Assembly (NCBI GenBank): GCA_017451525.1
Contig: JAFTOD010000004.1
Coordinates: 149,015 to 213,014, forward strand
Source: Paludibacteraceae bacterium
GTDB lineage: Bacteria; Bacteroidota; Bacteroidia; Bacteroidales; Paludibacteraceae
Direction of reading: 5' to 3'
DNA length: 64,000 nucleotides
Made by a program: the position numbers and the translations under genes. Below are positions 53,308 to 63,538 of the stretch, one piece after another; the stretch's first letter is position 1, and every line of letters begins with the position of its first letter. The notes beneath the pieces are model-generated. The model was not told where the DNA came from. It ran no database searches and saw nothing but the letters and a program-made list of their open reading frames with translations.

Positions 53308-56300
53308 ATGATGAAAAAGTTCTACTTCTTTTTGTTAGCAGGTTTGCTATGTGGCAGCATTTCCGTATATGCTGAACCTTATGGGTTGTTAATTAATGGC
53401 ACTACTAAGTTGGAAGCAACTTCTGTAGCCGAAAAAGATGCTCAAGGTCGTGACCAGTATCTTGTTTCTTGTGTTGCGTTGAATCAAGGTGATAAAGTGC
53501 AACTATACGATTTTTCAAATGATGCCTCATGGATGTGCGCTATTGATCCATACGGTGAGTATCAAAAGTTTACTAAGAATGCGGACCACTTGATTTGCAA
53601 TGCTGCAGGTTCGTATGATTTCTACATCAAACTCAAATATGAGGACGATATACTTTATATTGGTCCTGGACAAAATTGTGGTACTCCTCCTACTCCGGAC
53701 CCTAATGCTGCATACTATGTGACTGGTTCTGAAGAACTTGTGGGTGCAGCCGTTGCTTGGAGCGCAACAGCTATCAAAATGACCAAAAATGCTGACAACA
53801 CCTTCTCTTACACATTCAAAGATTTGGCAGCAGGTACCATATATCGTATGAAGATTACCAATGGTACTTGGGACCAAAACTGGGGCTTCTCTGCTGTGCA
53901 AAACGCTCCAAAGGGGGTCGCAGGTGATAGCGATGGCAACGTGGTCTTTAAGTTGGCTACAAAGGGTAATGTGGATGTCGCTTTCAATGGCGCAAGCATT
54001 ACTGTTAAGGGCAATTTTACAGACGAGAAACCTATCAATGCTAACTCCGTTCCTTCAGAGTGCGAGGACGTGATGTTGCAAGCATTCTACTACGACTCCT
54101 ACCGTGACGGTGCTCCTGGTGATGTACTTATTAACGGAAAACAATTAGGCAATACCAAATGGAATGTCCTGCTCAGCCAATCAGGTGAGATTGGTACTTA
54201 TTTCGACCTCGTATGGTTGCCACCATCAGGCAAATCAGAGGGTGGTACTGGCTATCACCAAACTGTTTATAGTAACCAAAACTCCGATTGGGGTAGTCAA
54301 AAAGAGTTGATTGAATTCATCAACCGTATGCACGCTGTTAACACCAAGGTGGTTGCAGATATCGTCATCAACCATGCAGGTGGTAAGTCGTGGTGCGAAT
54401 TCTTCCCACAAAACTTTGGTGAGTATGGTACTTTTGAACCAGATGCTTCTTGGATTGCTAAATCCGATGAAGTTAACTCCAATCCTGAAGCAGGAGATTG
54501 CAAGGGCAAGGCTACTGGACCAGAAGATGGAGGCTATAATGGGCAAGACAACTATGGATCTGCGCGCGACTGGGCACACGCAAAACCCGAAGTGCAAGAG
54601 ATGATGAAAGCGTACCTCAAATGGATGAAGAATGTCATTGGCTTCGATGGCTGGCGCTATGACTATGCACAGGGCTTCAAAGGCAAATACATTGATATGT
54701 ACAACAGTGCTTCAGAGAACTACTTTTCGGTAGTGGAGTTCTGGAATGGGGATATGAACAACATCAAGAGTTACCTCAATGATGTAAACTGGAATACATT
54801 AGCGTTTGACTTTAGCACTAAATATTCCGCTATTCAAGGTATTGCAGATGGAAAATATGAACAATGCAGGGGATCGGGTCTTTTAGGTGCTGGCTTAAGC
54901 AAGTATGCTGTCACATTTGTGGATAGCCACGACACCTATTTCGGTTGCAAGGGCGGTCGCGATAATAACGACGAGATTGGCGGCTGCGGTAAATCTATGG
55001 AAGACTACAACAAAGACCGCGTGCTTGGTGCCAATGCCTTTATTCTTTCTATGCCTGGTGTACCATGTGTGTTCTATCCTCATTGGGTAAAATACAAAGA
55101 TGCTATCGGTAAGATGGTATTGGCGCGTAAGGCTGCGGGCGTACACTCTGAATCCCAAGTGAACGATGAGGCTGGTAGTGGCTATTACAAATCAACCATC
55201 ACGGGTAAACGTGGTTCAATCCGCCTCTTGCTCGGTCCTAATAGTGGCTTCAACACAACGCCAGCGGGATATACGTTGGCATACAAGGGCGGAAATTTTG
55301 CAATGTACTACACTACAACAGAGAAAGAAGTGCCTGTCTTGAGTATCACTCCTACCACAACCTATAAGACGGAGACTCTTACAGTGGAAATGAGTGCTGT
55401 TGCTTTGAGCGGAACTCCAACTATTTATTATACGGTAGATGGCTCTGACCCTACCACTTCTGCCACTAAGAAAACCTACACCCAGACATTCTCTGTACAG
55501 GGAACGGTGACCGTGAAAGCTTATGCAGAACTCAATGGTGTGAAATCAGCAGTACAAGAGGCTACATATACCTACCAACCACCACAAACCACCCCTCTCA
55601 CCGTGAAATTTATGCCTCCTGCTACATGGGAGAATGTGTACCTCTATGCTTGGGATGGTGCTAACTTAGGTGCATGGCCAGGTATGGAGTGGAAAACCAA
55701 GGATGCAGAAGGCTGGTTGTACCATGTGTTCCCAGGCGATGTACGCGAGGTTAATATCATCTTTAGTAACGGCGCTGGAGAGCAATCAAGTGACATTCTC
55801 CTCGATCAAGATGCTTGCTACGAGTGGAATGGCATGGAGGTATTGAGTCAGAATTGTTCGCTCTCTGATATTCCATTCCAACTCATGGTTGCGCCAGAAG
55901 GAAAAGTGTTTAAGACTGAATCATTGGAAATCACAATGAGCACTGTGGGTGAAGAAGGTACACCAGCGATTTACTATACATTGGATAATTCAGATCCTAA
56001 GACATCTTCTACCAAAAAGCAATATACTGCTCCAGTTGTTATCACTAAGACGACCACGCTAAAGGCATATGCTGTAGATGGTGCAAAAGAAACAGAGGTA
56101 CAAACTCATACCTATACTTATCAAGCACCACAAACGACGGCGTTGGTAGTGAAATTCTTCCCTCCAGAATCATGGGCAAGCGTATATCTCTACGCATGGG
56201 ATATGGCTTCTACCCCTCTCTTGGGCGAATGGCCTGGTACAGAGTGGACAAATAAGGATACCAATGGCTGGTTATACTACACTTTCCCAGAGGCAATGCG

Positions 56301-56568
56301 TGAAGTCAATGTGATCTTTAATAATGGCGAAGGAGTACAAACAGCCGACTTGTACGTAGATGAAGATGTATGTTATATTTGGAACGAAGATGAACAAAAG
56401 GCTGAAATCGATCCAGAGTGTTCGGGTTCAGATGTTGAAAATATCAAAACGGAAAAAGATGCTCCTGCCTTGGATATAAACCAGCCAATGTACAATGTCC
56501 TTGGTCAACCAGTGAGTGCAGATTATCAAGGCGTCGTAATCCAAAACGGATATAAATACATTCGTTAA
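53308..56568 (+). CDS. Secreted multidomain GH13 alpha-amylase (1086 aa)
   Basis: Starch-degrading enzyme exported to the cell surface or medium. Order: signal peptide (about 1-22); N-terminal beta domain; SusE/F-like starch-binding module (about 131-235, YYVTGS...MKITNGTWDQNWGF); GH13 barrel with nucleophile D452 (GWRYDYAQGF), acid/base E477 (VVEFWNGD) and D542 (VDSHDT); then two sets of a chitobiase-C/FN3-like domain (IYYTVDGSDP) and a CBM26-like starch-binding module (VYLYAWD...WPG); a tail MYNVLGQPVSADYQGVVIQNGYKYIR-type at the end. The tail matches that of the next amylase and is likely a sorting signal. 26 bp separate it from the next gene. Confidence 0.92.
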   Translation: MMKKFYFFLLAGLLCGSISVYAEPYGLLINGTTKLEATSVAEKDAQGRDQYLVSCVALNQGDKVQLYDFSNDASWMCAIDPYGEYQKFTKNADHLICNAAGSYDFYIKLKYEDDILYIGPGQNCGTPPTPDPNAAYYVTGSEELVGAAVAWSATAIKMTKNADNTFSYTFKDLAAGTIYRMKITNGTWDQNWGFSAVQNAPKGVAGDSDGNVVFKLATKGNVDVAFNGASITVKGNFTDEKPINANSVPSECEDVMLQAFYYDSYRDGAPGDVLINGKQLGNTKWNVLLSQSGEIGTYFDLVWLPPSGKSEGGTGYHQTVYSNQNSDWGSQKELIEFINRMHAVNTKVVADIVINHAGGKSWCEFFPQNFGEYGTFEPDASWIAKSDEVNSNPEAGDCKGKATGPEDGGYNGQDNYGSARDWAHAKPEVQEMMKAYLKWMKNVIGFDGWRYDYAQGFKGKYIDMYNSASENYFSVVEFWNGDMNNIKSYLNDVNWNTLAFDFSTKYSAIQGIADGKYEQCRGSGLLGAGLSKYAVTFVDSHDTYFGCKGGRDNNDEIGGCGKSMEDYNKDRVLGANAFILSMPGVPCVFYPHWVKYKDAIGKMVLARKAAGVHSESQVNDEAGSGYYKSTITGKRGSIRLLLGPNSGFNTTPAGYTLAYKGGNFAMYYTTTEKEVPVLSITPTTTYKTETLTVEMSAVALSGTPTIYYTVDGSDPTTSATKKTYTQTFSVQGTVTVKAYAELNGVKSAVQEATYTYQPPQTTPLTVKFMPPATWENVYLYAWDGANLGAWPGMEWKTKDAEGWLYHVFPGDVREVNIIFSNGAGEQSSDILLDQDACYEWNGMEVLSQNCSLSDIPFQLMVAPEGKVFKTESLEITMSTVGEEGTPAIYYTLDNSDPKTSSTKKQYTAPVVITKTTTLKAYAVDGAKETEVQTHTYTYQAPQTTALVVKFFPPESWASVYLYAWDMASTPLLGEWPGTEWTNKDTNGWLYYTFPEAMREVNVIFNNGEGVQTADLYVDEDVCYIWNEDEQKAEIDPECSGSDVENIKTEKDAPALDINQPMYNVLGQPVSADYQGVVIQNGYKYIR

Positions 56569-56603
56569 TAAGATATAGACTCCGTTTGTAAAGATTGAGG
56601 TTC

Positions 56604-59600
56604 GTGAAGAAGATTCTCGCTATATTTACTATAATCTTGCTGACCATGAATGCGTGGTCAGCAACGATTACTAGTGATGGATCAGCTCGTTTGTATTTTA
56701 ACATGAGTGCAGTTAATTGGTGGATTGCTGGCACAAATGGCAATGGAAACTTTGCATATTTCTATAATTCTAATGGCAAATATGCTTGGTCTGCACATTC
56801 TGTTAAATATTCAGGTAGTCAATACTATGTGGTTATTCCTTCTGGAACATGGAACGGAGTTATTCTTACTCGTAACAATACCTCTACTGCTCCATCATGG
56901 GATAATAAATGGAACCAAACGGGTGATATTACTCTTTCTTCAACGAGCAACTACATCTCACAGTTTAGTGAGGGTTCTACATCTGTGACTTGGGGTACAG
57001 CTGTGAAACATGAATCTACGGGAAAGTTGACAGCTTCTTCCACCAATGTGTTTACTGATGTCAATATCACATTGACACCATCTTTGAGTTCTAACACAGA
57101 TTTAAATGCGATAAAATCAACCTCGTATAGTATTAGCCCAAGTGCTAATGCGAAAATTTCTGGGAATACTTTCAGCGCATCAGCAGAAGGTACATATACT
57201 ATAACTGCAACGATAACCTATCATCCTAAAGGTTATACAGACCTTACTTCGACAACTGCCGCAAGTGCGACGGTAACGGTAAAGGTTCCAGCGGAAGAAA
57301 CACATAATGTAACCATTTCGTATAAATGTAATGGTGAGGATGTACAAGATAATGTGACCACGTCAGTGGGCGTTAAAACTGTGAGCGATATTACAGCGCC
57401 TGATATCAAAGGGCATTCTTTTGCCTTTTGGACATTAGGCAATGGCATCACCTTACAGTCAGGATCTACAACATCTCCAACTATCGGTATCACTACCAAA
57501 TCAACTGGTGCTTATACGCTTACTGCAAACTACGAACAACAATCTGTCTATTTTGTAAATACGGCGAGATGGCAGACGGTTAATGTATATGCTTGGGTTG
57601 ATGAAAACAATAACAATGCAAGTTGGCCAGGCGAAGTATTAACACCTACAGGGGAACAGATTGGTGGATATGACATCTATAAGTTTACGTCTGGTGTTGG
57701 TTATGGGAATGTGATTTTCAACAGCGGTGCAGCTGAACAAACTCCTGATTTGGCATGGACAACAGGCAAGTATTATGTTTATAATAGTGAGGGTACTATT
57801 GATATTGATGATTGGTATGATAAGAACGAGGTCGCGGATCTATTGCCAGATTTTGTCATCAGCCTTGCAGGTTCAATGAATGGTTGGAATACTGAGCTCT
57901 CTCGTTTGGTGAAATCAGATGATGGATTGACAGCATCGGTCACAGTATTATTAGAGGCTGACACTTACACGTTTAAAATGGTGGTGAACGATAAGTGGCT
58001 TGGAAGTCAGGAGACTATGACCCGAACTAATTGTTCGGATTGGTCGCTTGAGCAAGGCGATGGTTCGGATCGTTATAATTGCCAGATTATAGCCGATCAG
58101 ATGGGTGAATACAAGTTTGTATGGACATATGCGACTAATACTTTGTCTGTGGTCTATCCTGTAAAGGGAGAGGTTTACGAACCAGAACCCGCACCAGATG
58201 GTTATCGAACTATTTATTTGAATACGAAGAACCTGTGGCATTCGGATAATGCTAAGTTTTATGTTCATTCTTGGGGAAACACTGTAGAACAGGATATAGC
58301 TATGTCCTTGCATGTGGGATATGTATATAAGGTATATGTACCCGATAATAACGACAAGATTATCTTCATACGTATGGCACCTGCTGCCACGAGTTTTTCT
58401 TGGGAAAGTGAATACTTGTGGAATCAAACAGCTGATTTAGTAATTCCTTTAGATAAAGACTGTTATACCATTCAAGGCTGGGGAGCAAATCAGGGGAAAT
58501 GGACGACCTATGGAGTGGATCACAATCAAGACCCACTATATAGCTCGTCTGTGCCATCTGCATGCCCAGATGTGATGCTACAAGGTTTCTATTGGGATTC
58601 CAACCAAGATAAATATTACGGCTGTACACGTTGGTATAACTTGCAGCAACAGGCTGCTGAAATATCCTCGTATTTTGATCTTATTTGGTTGCCACCTTCT
58701 GCAATGTCTTCTGGTGGTGTGGGGTATCACCCTAAACAATATAGCAATCAAAATAGTGATTGGGGCACTCGTGCTGAGTTGGAAACTTTGATACAACTGC
58801 TTCATGATGGTGGCACCAAAGTGATTGCAGATATGGTCGTAAACCATATCGACACAAAAGAGGGGTGGTGTACTTTCTATGAGCAAGATTTTGGCGAATA
58901 TGGAAAATTCCAAATAGATGGAAGTTATATCAGTCAGAATGATGAAATGAATTCTGATTCAGGTGCGGGTAGTTGTCAAGGTGCAGCTACTGGTGCTTGG
59001 GAAGATGGATATGGTGGTGAGTCGAATTATGGTTCAGCTCGTGATTTGGCACATGGCGATGAAAAAGTGCGTCAGATGTGTCGTGCTTATGCGCAATGGA
59101 TGATTAATGAGATGAAATATGATGGTTTCCGCTATGACTATTGCAAAGGTTTCCATATGTCGCATGTGGATGATTATAATGCTACTGCGGGAGCGTACTT
59201 TTCAATGATAGAGTATTGGGATGGTGATGCCAATGTACTTTGGGATCGTATTGTAGATGCTGGAGAGAATACTCTTGCACTTGATTTTGGTACTAAATAT
59301 AGTGCTATAAATGACGGTATAGCCAAAGGGGATTATTCGAAATGTTTAGGTTCAGGTTTACTTGGTAAAGGTAAGGGAAAGTGGGCTGTAACATTTATTG
59401 ATAATCACGATACATTCGAACGTAATGATAGTGAGTTTGGTGGAAACTTCCAATCTATGTCGGACAATATGAGTTACCACTTGTTGGAAGCAAACGCCTT
59501 TATCCTTTCTATGCCAGGTGTGCCATGTATATTCTATCCTCATTGGAAAAAGTATGGCAATGAAATCAAAAAGATGATTCTTGCTCGTAAGGCAGTAGGT

Positions 59601-61085
59601 GTTCACTCGGAAAGTGCCGTGCAAGACGAAGGAGATTATAATGGGTATCGTGCCACGGTTACAGGTGCTAATGGTACTTTGATTTTGGAATTAGGCAACC
59701 GTAAGTCATCTCATGCTGGTTATACGGAAGTGGCTTCTGGTGCTGGTTATTCTATGTGGGTAAAACCAAATTCTCCGCTTACTCCAGAGTTGACGATTAC
59801 TCCAAAATCTACCACTTATCGAACCTCTTCGATGTCGGTGACAATGCGTGCTTTGGGTAAATTGGGTGAGTCAACCACTATTTATTACACCGTGGATGGT
59901 TCTGACCCAATGTCTTCTAACACCAAACGAACTTATACTGGTGCCATCACCATAGAAGGTACTATGACCTTGAAGGCTTATGCTGAGTCGATATATGGTA
60001 AATCTGCAGTGCAAACACATGTTTATACCTACGATCCTCCACAAGAATTACCGATTACGATTGCATTTAAAAAACCAGATAGCTGGTCGGATGTATATTT
60101 GTATAGTTGGGATAGCAATGAAGAAAAATTGACAGGAAACTGGCCAGGCACACAGTTAACTCAAACAAATGTAGGGGGACTTTACTACTACCGCTTTAGC
60201 GACGGACAACCAAGAGAGATTAATTTTATCTTTAATAATAATGCAGGTACTCAATCTGCGGACTTGCTTACTTATGAGGATGTATGCTATGGTTGGGAAA
60301 ACAATGCGGCAAAGTTAATCAATTGTGCTGATGGTGCAAGTTCAACTATCTATCACTATGGTACTGCAAACCAAGGTGATGGTGTCTATGAAATAAAGGA
60401 TGAGTATGTGGGAGCGCTTATATATAAGCGTGTCTTTACTCCGGGTAAATGGGAAACGCTCTATTTGCCTTTCGAAGTGGAGAAAGTGACTGTGGAGGAT
60501 GATGGAGAATATAAACTCTCGCCATGGCAACTATCAAATGGAGGAAACTATTATTTGGCTGAACCAGTGGGTGTGCAAAATGGTGAGCTCTATTTTGACT
60601 TCACAACGACCTTAGAAGCCAATAAACCCTATATTATTCAATTCCCCGAAAAGAATGGGTATTATAATGATCGTGTGGTAACGTTCCACGGAACAAGAAA
60701 ATGGAATGAACTATCCACTTCATTCGAACCATTGACACCTACTACTCAAATGGCAATACAGGGTAATAATACACTTCTACGACAGACGTTGCAAGAGAAT
60801 GTGTATGTCTTGCGTGCAACGAATGATTTCGTGCTCCAACGCTCTGCTACTACATTGCAACCATTCGAGTGTTATGTCTTGCCTCAACAAGCCACTGCTG
60901 CTTCTGCTGCACCAAGAATGAGAGTCCGTTTACGCGGACAAGATGATGATATTACGACATCTCTTGATACGCTTCTTCAACCAACCTTAGATCCCGCTCA
61001 GCCATTCTACAATATCTTGGGACAGCAAGTAGATGCTAACTATCACGGAGTTGTAATTCAAAATGGACATAAATTTATAAAATAA
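56604..61085 (+). CDS. Secreted multidomain GH13 alpha-amylase (about 1494 aa)
   Basis: Second, larger starch-degrading enzyme. No ATG starts the frame; GTG at 56604 (VKKILAIFTIILL) gives a clean signal peptide, TTG at 56595 is the alternative. Domains: signal peptide (about 1-20); beta domains and an InlB-like repeat (to about 310); CBM26-like module (about 315-390); SusE-like modules (about 415-640); GH13 barrel with nucleophile D845 (GFRYDYCKGF), acid/base E870 (IEYWDGD) and D936 (DNHDT), counted from the GTG; chitobiase-C/FN3-like and CBM26-like modules; a C-terminal beta domain; tail FYNILGQ...NGHKFIK. Spacing of the catalytic residues equals that of the upstream amylase within one residue, so the two are paralogues. 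Confidence 0.9.
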   Translation: MKKILAIFTIILLTMNAWSATITSDGSARLYFNMSAVNWWIAGTNGNGNFAYFYNSNGKYAWSAHSVKYSGSQYYVVIPSGTWNGVILTRNNTSTAPSWDNKWNQTGDITLSSTSNYISQFSEGSTSVTWGTAVKHESTGKLTASSTNVFTDVNITLTPSLSSNTDLNAIKSTSYSISPSANAKISGNTFSASAEGTYTITATITYHPKGYTDLTSTTAASATVTVKVPAEETHNVTISYKCNGEDVQDNVTTSVGVKTVSDITAPDIKGHSFAFWTLGNGITLQSGSTTSPTIGITTKSTGAYTLTANYEQQSVYFVNTARWQTVNVYAWVDENNNNASWPGEVLTPTGEQIGGYDIYKFTSGVGYGNVIFNSGAAEQTPDLAWTTGKYYVYNSEGTIDIDDWYDKNEVADLLPDFVISLAGSMNGWNTELSRLVKSDDGLTASVTVLLEADTYTFKMVVNDKWLGSQETMTRTNCSDWSLEQGDGSDRYNCQIIADQMGEYKFVWTYATNTLSVVYPVKGEVYEPEPAPDGYRTIYLNTKNLWHSDNAKFYVHSWGNTVEQDIAMSLHVGYVYKVYVPDNNDKIIFIRMAPAATSFSWESEYLWNQTADLVIPLDKDCYTIQGWGANQGKWTTYGVDHNQDPLYSSSVPSACPDVMLQGFYWDSNQDKYYGCTRWYNLQQQAAEISSYFDLIWLPPSAMSSGGVGYHPKQYSNQNSDWGTRAELETLIQLLHDGGTKVIADMVVNHIDTKEGWCTFYEQDFGEYGKFQIDGSYISQNDEMNSDSGAGSCQGAATGAWEDGYGGESNYGSARDLAHGDEKVRQMCRAYAQWMINEMKYDGFRYDYCKGFHMSHVDDYNATAGAYFSMIEYWDGDANVLWDRIVDAGENTLALDFGTKYSAINDGIAKGDYSKCLGSGLLGKGKGKWAVTFIDNHDTFERNDSEFGGNFQSMSDNMSYHLLEANAFILSMPGVPCIFYPHWKKYGNEIKKMILARKAVGVHSESAVQDEGDYNGYRATVTGANGTLILELGNRKSSHAGYTEVASGAGYSMWVKPNSPLTPELTITPKSTTYRTSSMSVTMRALGKLGESTTIYYTVDGSDPMSSNTKRTYTGAITIEGTMTLKAYAESIYGKSAVQTHVYTYDPPQELPITIAFKKPDSWSDVYLYSWDSNEEKLTGNWPGTQLTQTNVGGLYYYRFSDGQPREINFIFNNNAGTQSADLLTYEDVCYGWENNAAKLINCADGASSTIYHYGTANQGDGVYEIKDEYVGALIYKRVFTPGKWETLYLPFEVEKVTVEDDGEYKLSPWQLSNGGNYYLAEPVGVQNGELYFDFTTTLEANKPYIIQFPEKNGYYNDRVVTFHGTRKWNELSTSFEPLTPTTQMAIQGNNTLLRQTLQENVYVLRATNDFVLQRSATTLQPFECYVLPQQATAASAAPRMRVRLRGQDDDITTSLDTLLQPTLDPAQPFYNILGQQVDANYHGVVIQNGHKFIK

Positions 61086-61154
61086 ACAAAATAATTTTTA
61101 ATTTATTAACTTATTTAATTAACTTTTATTTATTAACTATTAATTCATTTTATT

Positions 61155-62600
61155 ATGAAAAAAATCTTTACATTATTTGCAGCATTGACAATGGTAATGT
61201 CAATGTTTGCAGCACAAGAAACCGTTTACTTCGTAAACGCAGAAGATTGGACTGGTGATATCACAGTTCATGGTTGGGGAGGTTCTGCATCTGATACGCA
61301 ATGGCCAGGAGTCGCAGCAACTAAAGAGTCAGAACAAATTGCAGGTAAGGATGTTTGGTCTTTTACAGCAGATGCTGGTGCTTATGCTAACATAATTTTT
61401 ACAAACAAGAAGAATGGTGATAAGCAAACAGGTAACTTGAAATGGACTGCTGGTAAATATTACGTTAAAAATGGTTGGTATACAAAGGAAGAGGCAGCTA
61501 CTGCAGTAGGTGTTCCAACGCCAACATATGATTATTATGTAGCAGGTTCATTTAATGGTTGGGTCAACCCTGATCCTAGTTGTGGTATGGCTCTCGTAGG
61601 CGATGTTTATAAAGCAACTTTAAGTCTTGATGCTGGTGAGCACCAAATGAAAGTTACCAATGGAACATGGGATAATGCCAAGGGATATGATGCTGTAGGT
61701 GCTAAATATGAAGAGGTTTCTAGAGCTCCAGGTAACGATGGAAATATTCTTGTTAAGCTTACTGCTGGAAAAGAGGTAGTAGTGGTTTATAATAAGAATA
61801 CTGACAAGATTACTTTTGAGGGCTTAACAGAAACAGGAGAAACTCCTGATCCTACTCCTTCGGCATATTATGTAACAGGTTCTTTCAATGGTTGGACTAA
61901 TCCAGACGATGCTTATGCAATGGCAGGTGAAGGTAATATCTATAAAAAAGATGTAATCCTTCATGCTGGTGCTAACGAAATAAAAGTTACCAATGGAACT
62001 TGGGATGATGGTTGCAGTTGGGGATTTAGTGATTTACAAGGTGCATATGCTGAAGTAACTGGCGGAGATAATAATAATATTGTAATAACATTGTCAAAAG
62101 AAGAAACAACAGTAACAGTATTATTTGATGCCGAGAGTAAAAAAATCTCATTGGAAGGTTTGACAGGAGAAGAAGTGTCAATTTCATACGTCTTGATGGG
62201 TGTAAAGGGCGATTGGGCAAATGGTATTGCTATGACCAAGAATGAAAGTGCAGAGAGTGAAGAGTACATGCTCATTGGTCAAACAATTGCAGAAGGCGAT
62301 TCAGTAAAGGTTGTACGTCTTGAGAATGGAACTGCTAAACATTGGTGCGGTAATGTGAAAGATGGTTGCAAAGAGCTTGTGTTAGAAAATACTGTAAATG
62401 ACAATATTGTTCTTGCTCCAGGTGTATATGACTTCTATTATGATGTGGTAGCAGATCAGATTTGGATAGCTACTTCCGTACACTCTGCTATCGACAATGT
62501 GGTCGTAGAGAATAAGGCTGTTAAAGTCATTCGCAATGGTCAAATGTATATCTTGCGCGATGGTGTGATGTACAATGCTCTTGGTCAAATGGCAGAGTAA
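61155..62600 (+). CDS. Secreted starch-binding protein (SusE/F-like)
   Basis: Non-catalytic 481-residue protein made of starch-binding modules: signal peptide (about 1-19); CBM26-like module (about 20-112, TVYFVNAEDW...WPG); two SusE/F-like modules starting YYVAGSFNGW and YYVTGSFNGW (about 126-220 and 235-335); a third, more divergent one (about 340-440); tail VIRNGQMYILRDGVMYNALGQMAE, the second tail type, also found in the LRR protein at 16178. It probably binds starch at the surface and hands it to the two amylases encoded upstream. No SusC or SusD gene is in the window. Confidence 0.85.
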   Translation: MKKIFTLFAALTMVMSMFAAQETVYFVNAEDWTGDITVHGWGGSASDTQWPGVAATKESEQIAGKDVWSFTADAGAYANIIFTNKKNGDKQTGNLKWTAGKYYVKNGWYTKEEAATAVGVPTPTYDYYVAGSFNGWVNPDPSCGMALVGDVYKATLSLDAGEHQMKVTNGTWDNAKGYDAVGAKYEEVSRAPGNDGNILVKLTAGKEVVVVYNKNTDKITFEGLTETGETPDPTPSAYYVTGSFNGWTNPDDAYAMAGEGNIYKKDVILHAGANEIKVTNGTWDDGCSWGFSDLQGAYAEVTGGDNNNIVITLSKEETTVTVLFDAESKKISLEGLTGEEVSISYVLMGVKGDWANGIAMTKNESAESEEYMLIGQTIAEGDSVKVVRLENGTAKHWCGNVKDGCKELVLENTVNDNIVLAPGVYDFYYDVVADQIWIATSVHSAIDNVVVENKAVKVIRNGQMYILRDGVMYNALGQMAE

Positions 62601-62635
62601 TCAATATAAGTCTTAAACACATATTAAGATAAACG

Positions 62636-62672
62636 AAGAAGGCGTATCTACCATCGATACGCCTTCTTTTTT
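62636..62672 (+). terminator. Terminator of the starch locus
   Basis: AAGAAGGCGTATC / GATACGCCTTCTT, 7-nt loop, then a T run. Confidence 0.93.
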
Positions 62673-62712
62673 ATTTGAATACAGGTGTCAAATAAATGTT
62701 TTGCAATTATAA

Positions 62713-62744
62713 TTTGCATATGTCAAAAAAAAACACTACCTTTG
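62713..62744 (+). promoter_or_regulatory. ssrA promoter
   Basis: TTTG, exactly 20 bp, TACCTTTG at 62737-62744. Precursor begins near 62750. Confidence 0.85.
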
Positions 62745-62777
62745 CAGCGCAATCTGTTTATGCAAATCGAATAACGA

Positions 62778-63166
62778 GGGGATATTTGGTTTTGACAGCA
62801 GGTAGAACAGGTATGTAAGCACGCCGAGCATGAACACCGCTCGTTAATCGGGTTCGCCATTATAACTGGCAACAATACTGTAGCTCTCGCTGCGTAATCG
62901 AAGCATAGTAGATTCGCCTAGTTTCGGCACAAGGTGCTGAACCGAGACATCGCTCCAAGCCAACGCCCAGAGGCTGATAGGATCAAGCGGTGCGGAAATA
63001 TCAGGGCTGGTTTCTGTAGGCTGCGATGCAGAAATGAGATTTTAGCAGATAAGGCAATGGTTGGTGGCTTGGGTCTTGCCATTGCTCGAAAATAAAGGCC
63101 AAGATAAACGTGTAGAAAGCATATTGGTTCCTTGTTTGGACGCGGGTTCGAATCCCGCTATCTCCA
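62778..63166 (+). ncRNA. ssrA: tmRNA
   Basis: Rescues stalled ribosomes by trans-translation. The 389-nt RNA begins GGGGATATTTGGTTTTGAC and ends with the T-arm GCGGGTTCGAATCCCGC and acceptor TATCTCC plus A; the two ends pair through seven base pairs including one G:T. The tag frame at 62868-62897 reads GNNTVALAA then TAA, similar in length and end to the GENNYALAA-type tags of other Bacteroidales. CCA is not encoded. One-piece form. Confidence 0.95.
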
Positions 63167-63167
63167 C

Positions 63168-63197
63168 AACGGCACACATGATGTGTGCCGTTTCTCT
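63168..63197 (+). terminator. ssrA terminator
   Basis: Perfect 11-bp stem AACGGCACACA / TGTGTGCCGTT with a TGA loop, then TTTCT. Confidence 0.88.
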
Positions 63198-63381
63198 ATT
63201 TCATGCGCGCGCATATGCGCGTACGCACAATACTATAATTATATATATGATGCACACACGAATATAAATGTACTTTTTGTTATATAATAATTGCACCTAA
63301 GACCATAGATTTTTAGCTATTATTGATAATCAGTGGTTTATAAAGAAAATGATGTTTTTCGACATTTTTTATGCTAAAATA

Positions 63382-63413
63382 TTTGGTCAGTTCACAAAAA
63401 AGCAGTACCTTTG
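63382..63413 (+). promoter_or_regulatory. rRNA promoter P1
   Basis: TTTG, 20 bp, TACCTTTG; spacer GTCAGTTC, A-run, GCAG. Followed by a start-site region GCAGCCG and TTTCGCGCT. Confidence 0.9.
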
Positions 63414-63538
63414 CAGCCGTTTTCGCGCTTACTGCAAGTGAGCAGAAAAATGGAGCGAAAATGCTAAAATATTGTAATGCTGAAAATCAGCCACTTACGA
63501 AAAAAGTGCAAAGAAAGTTGAAAAAAGTTGCTTAAAAA

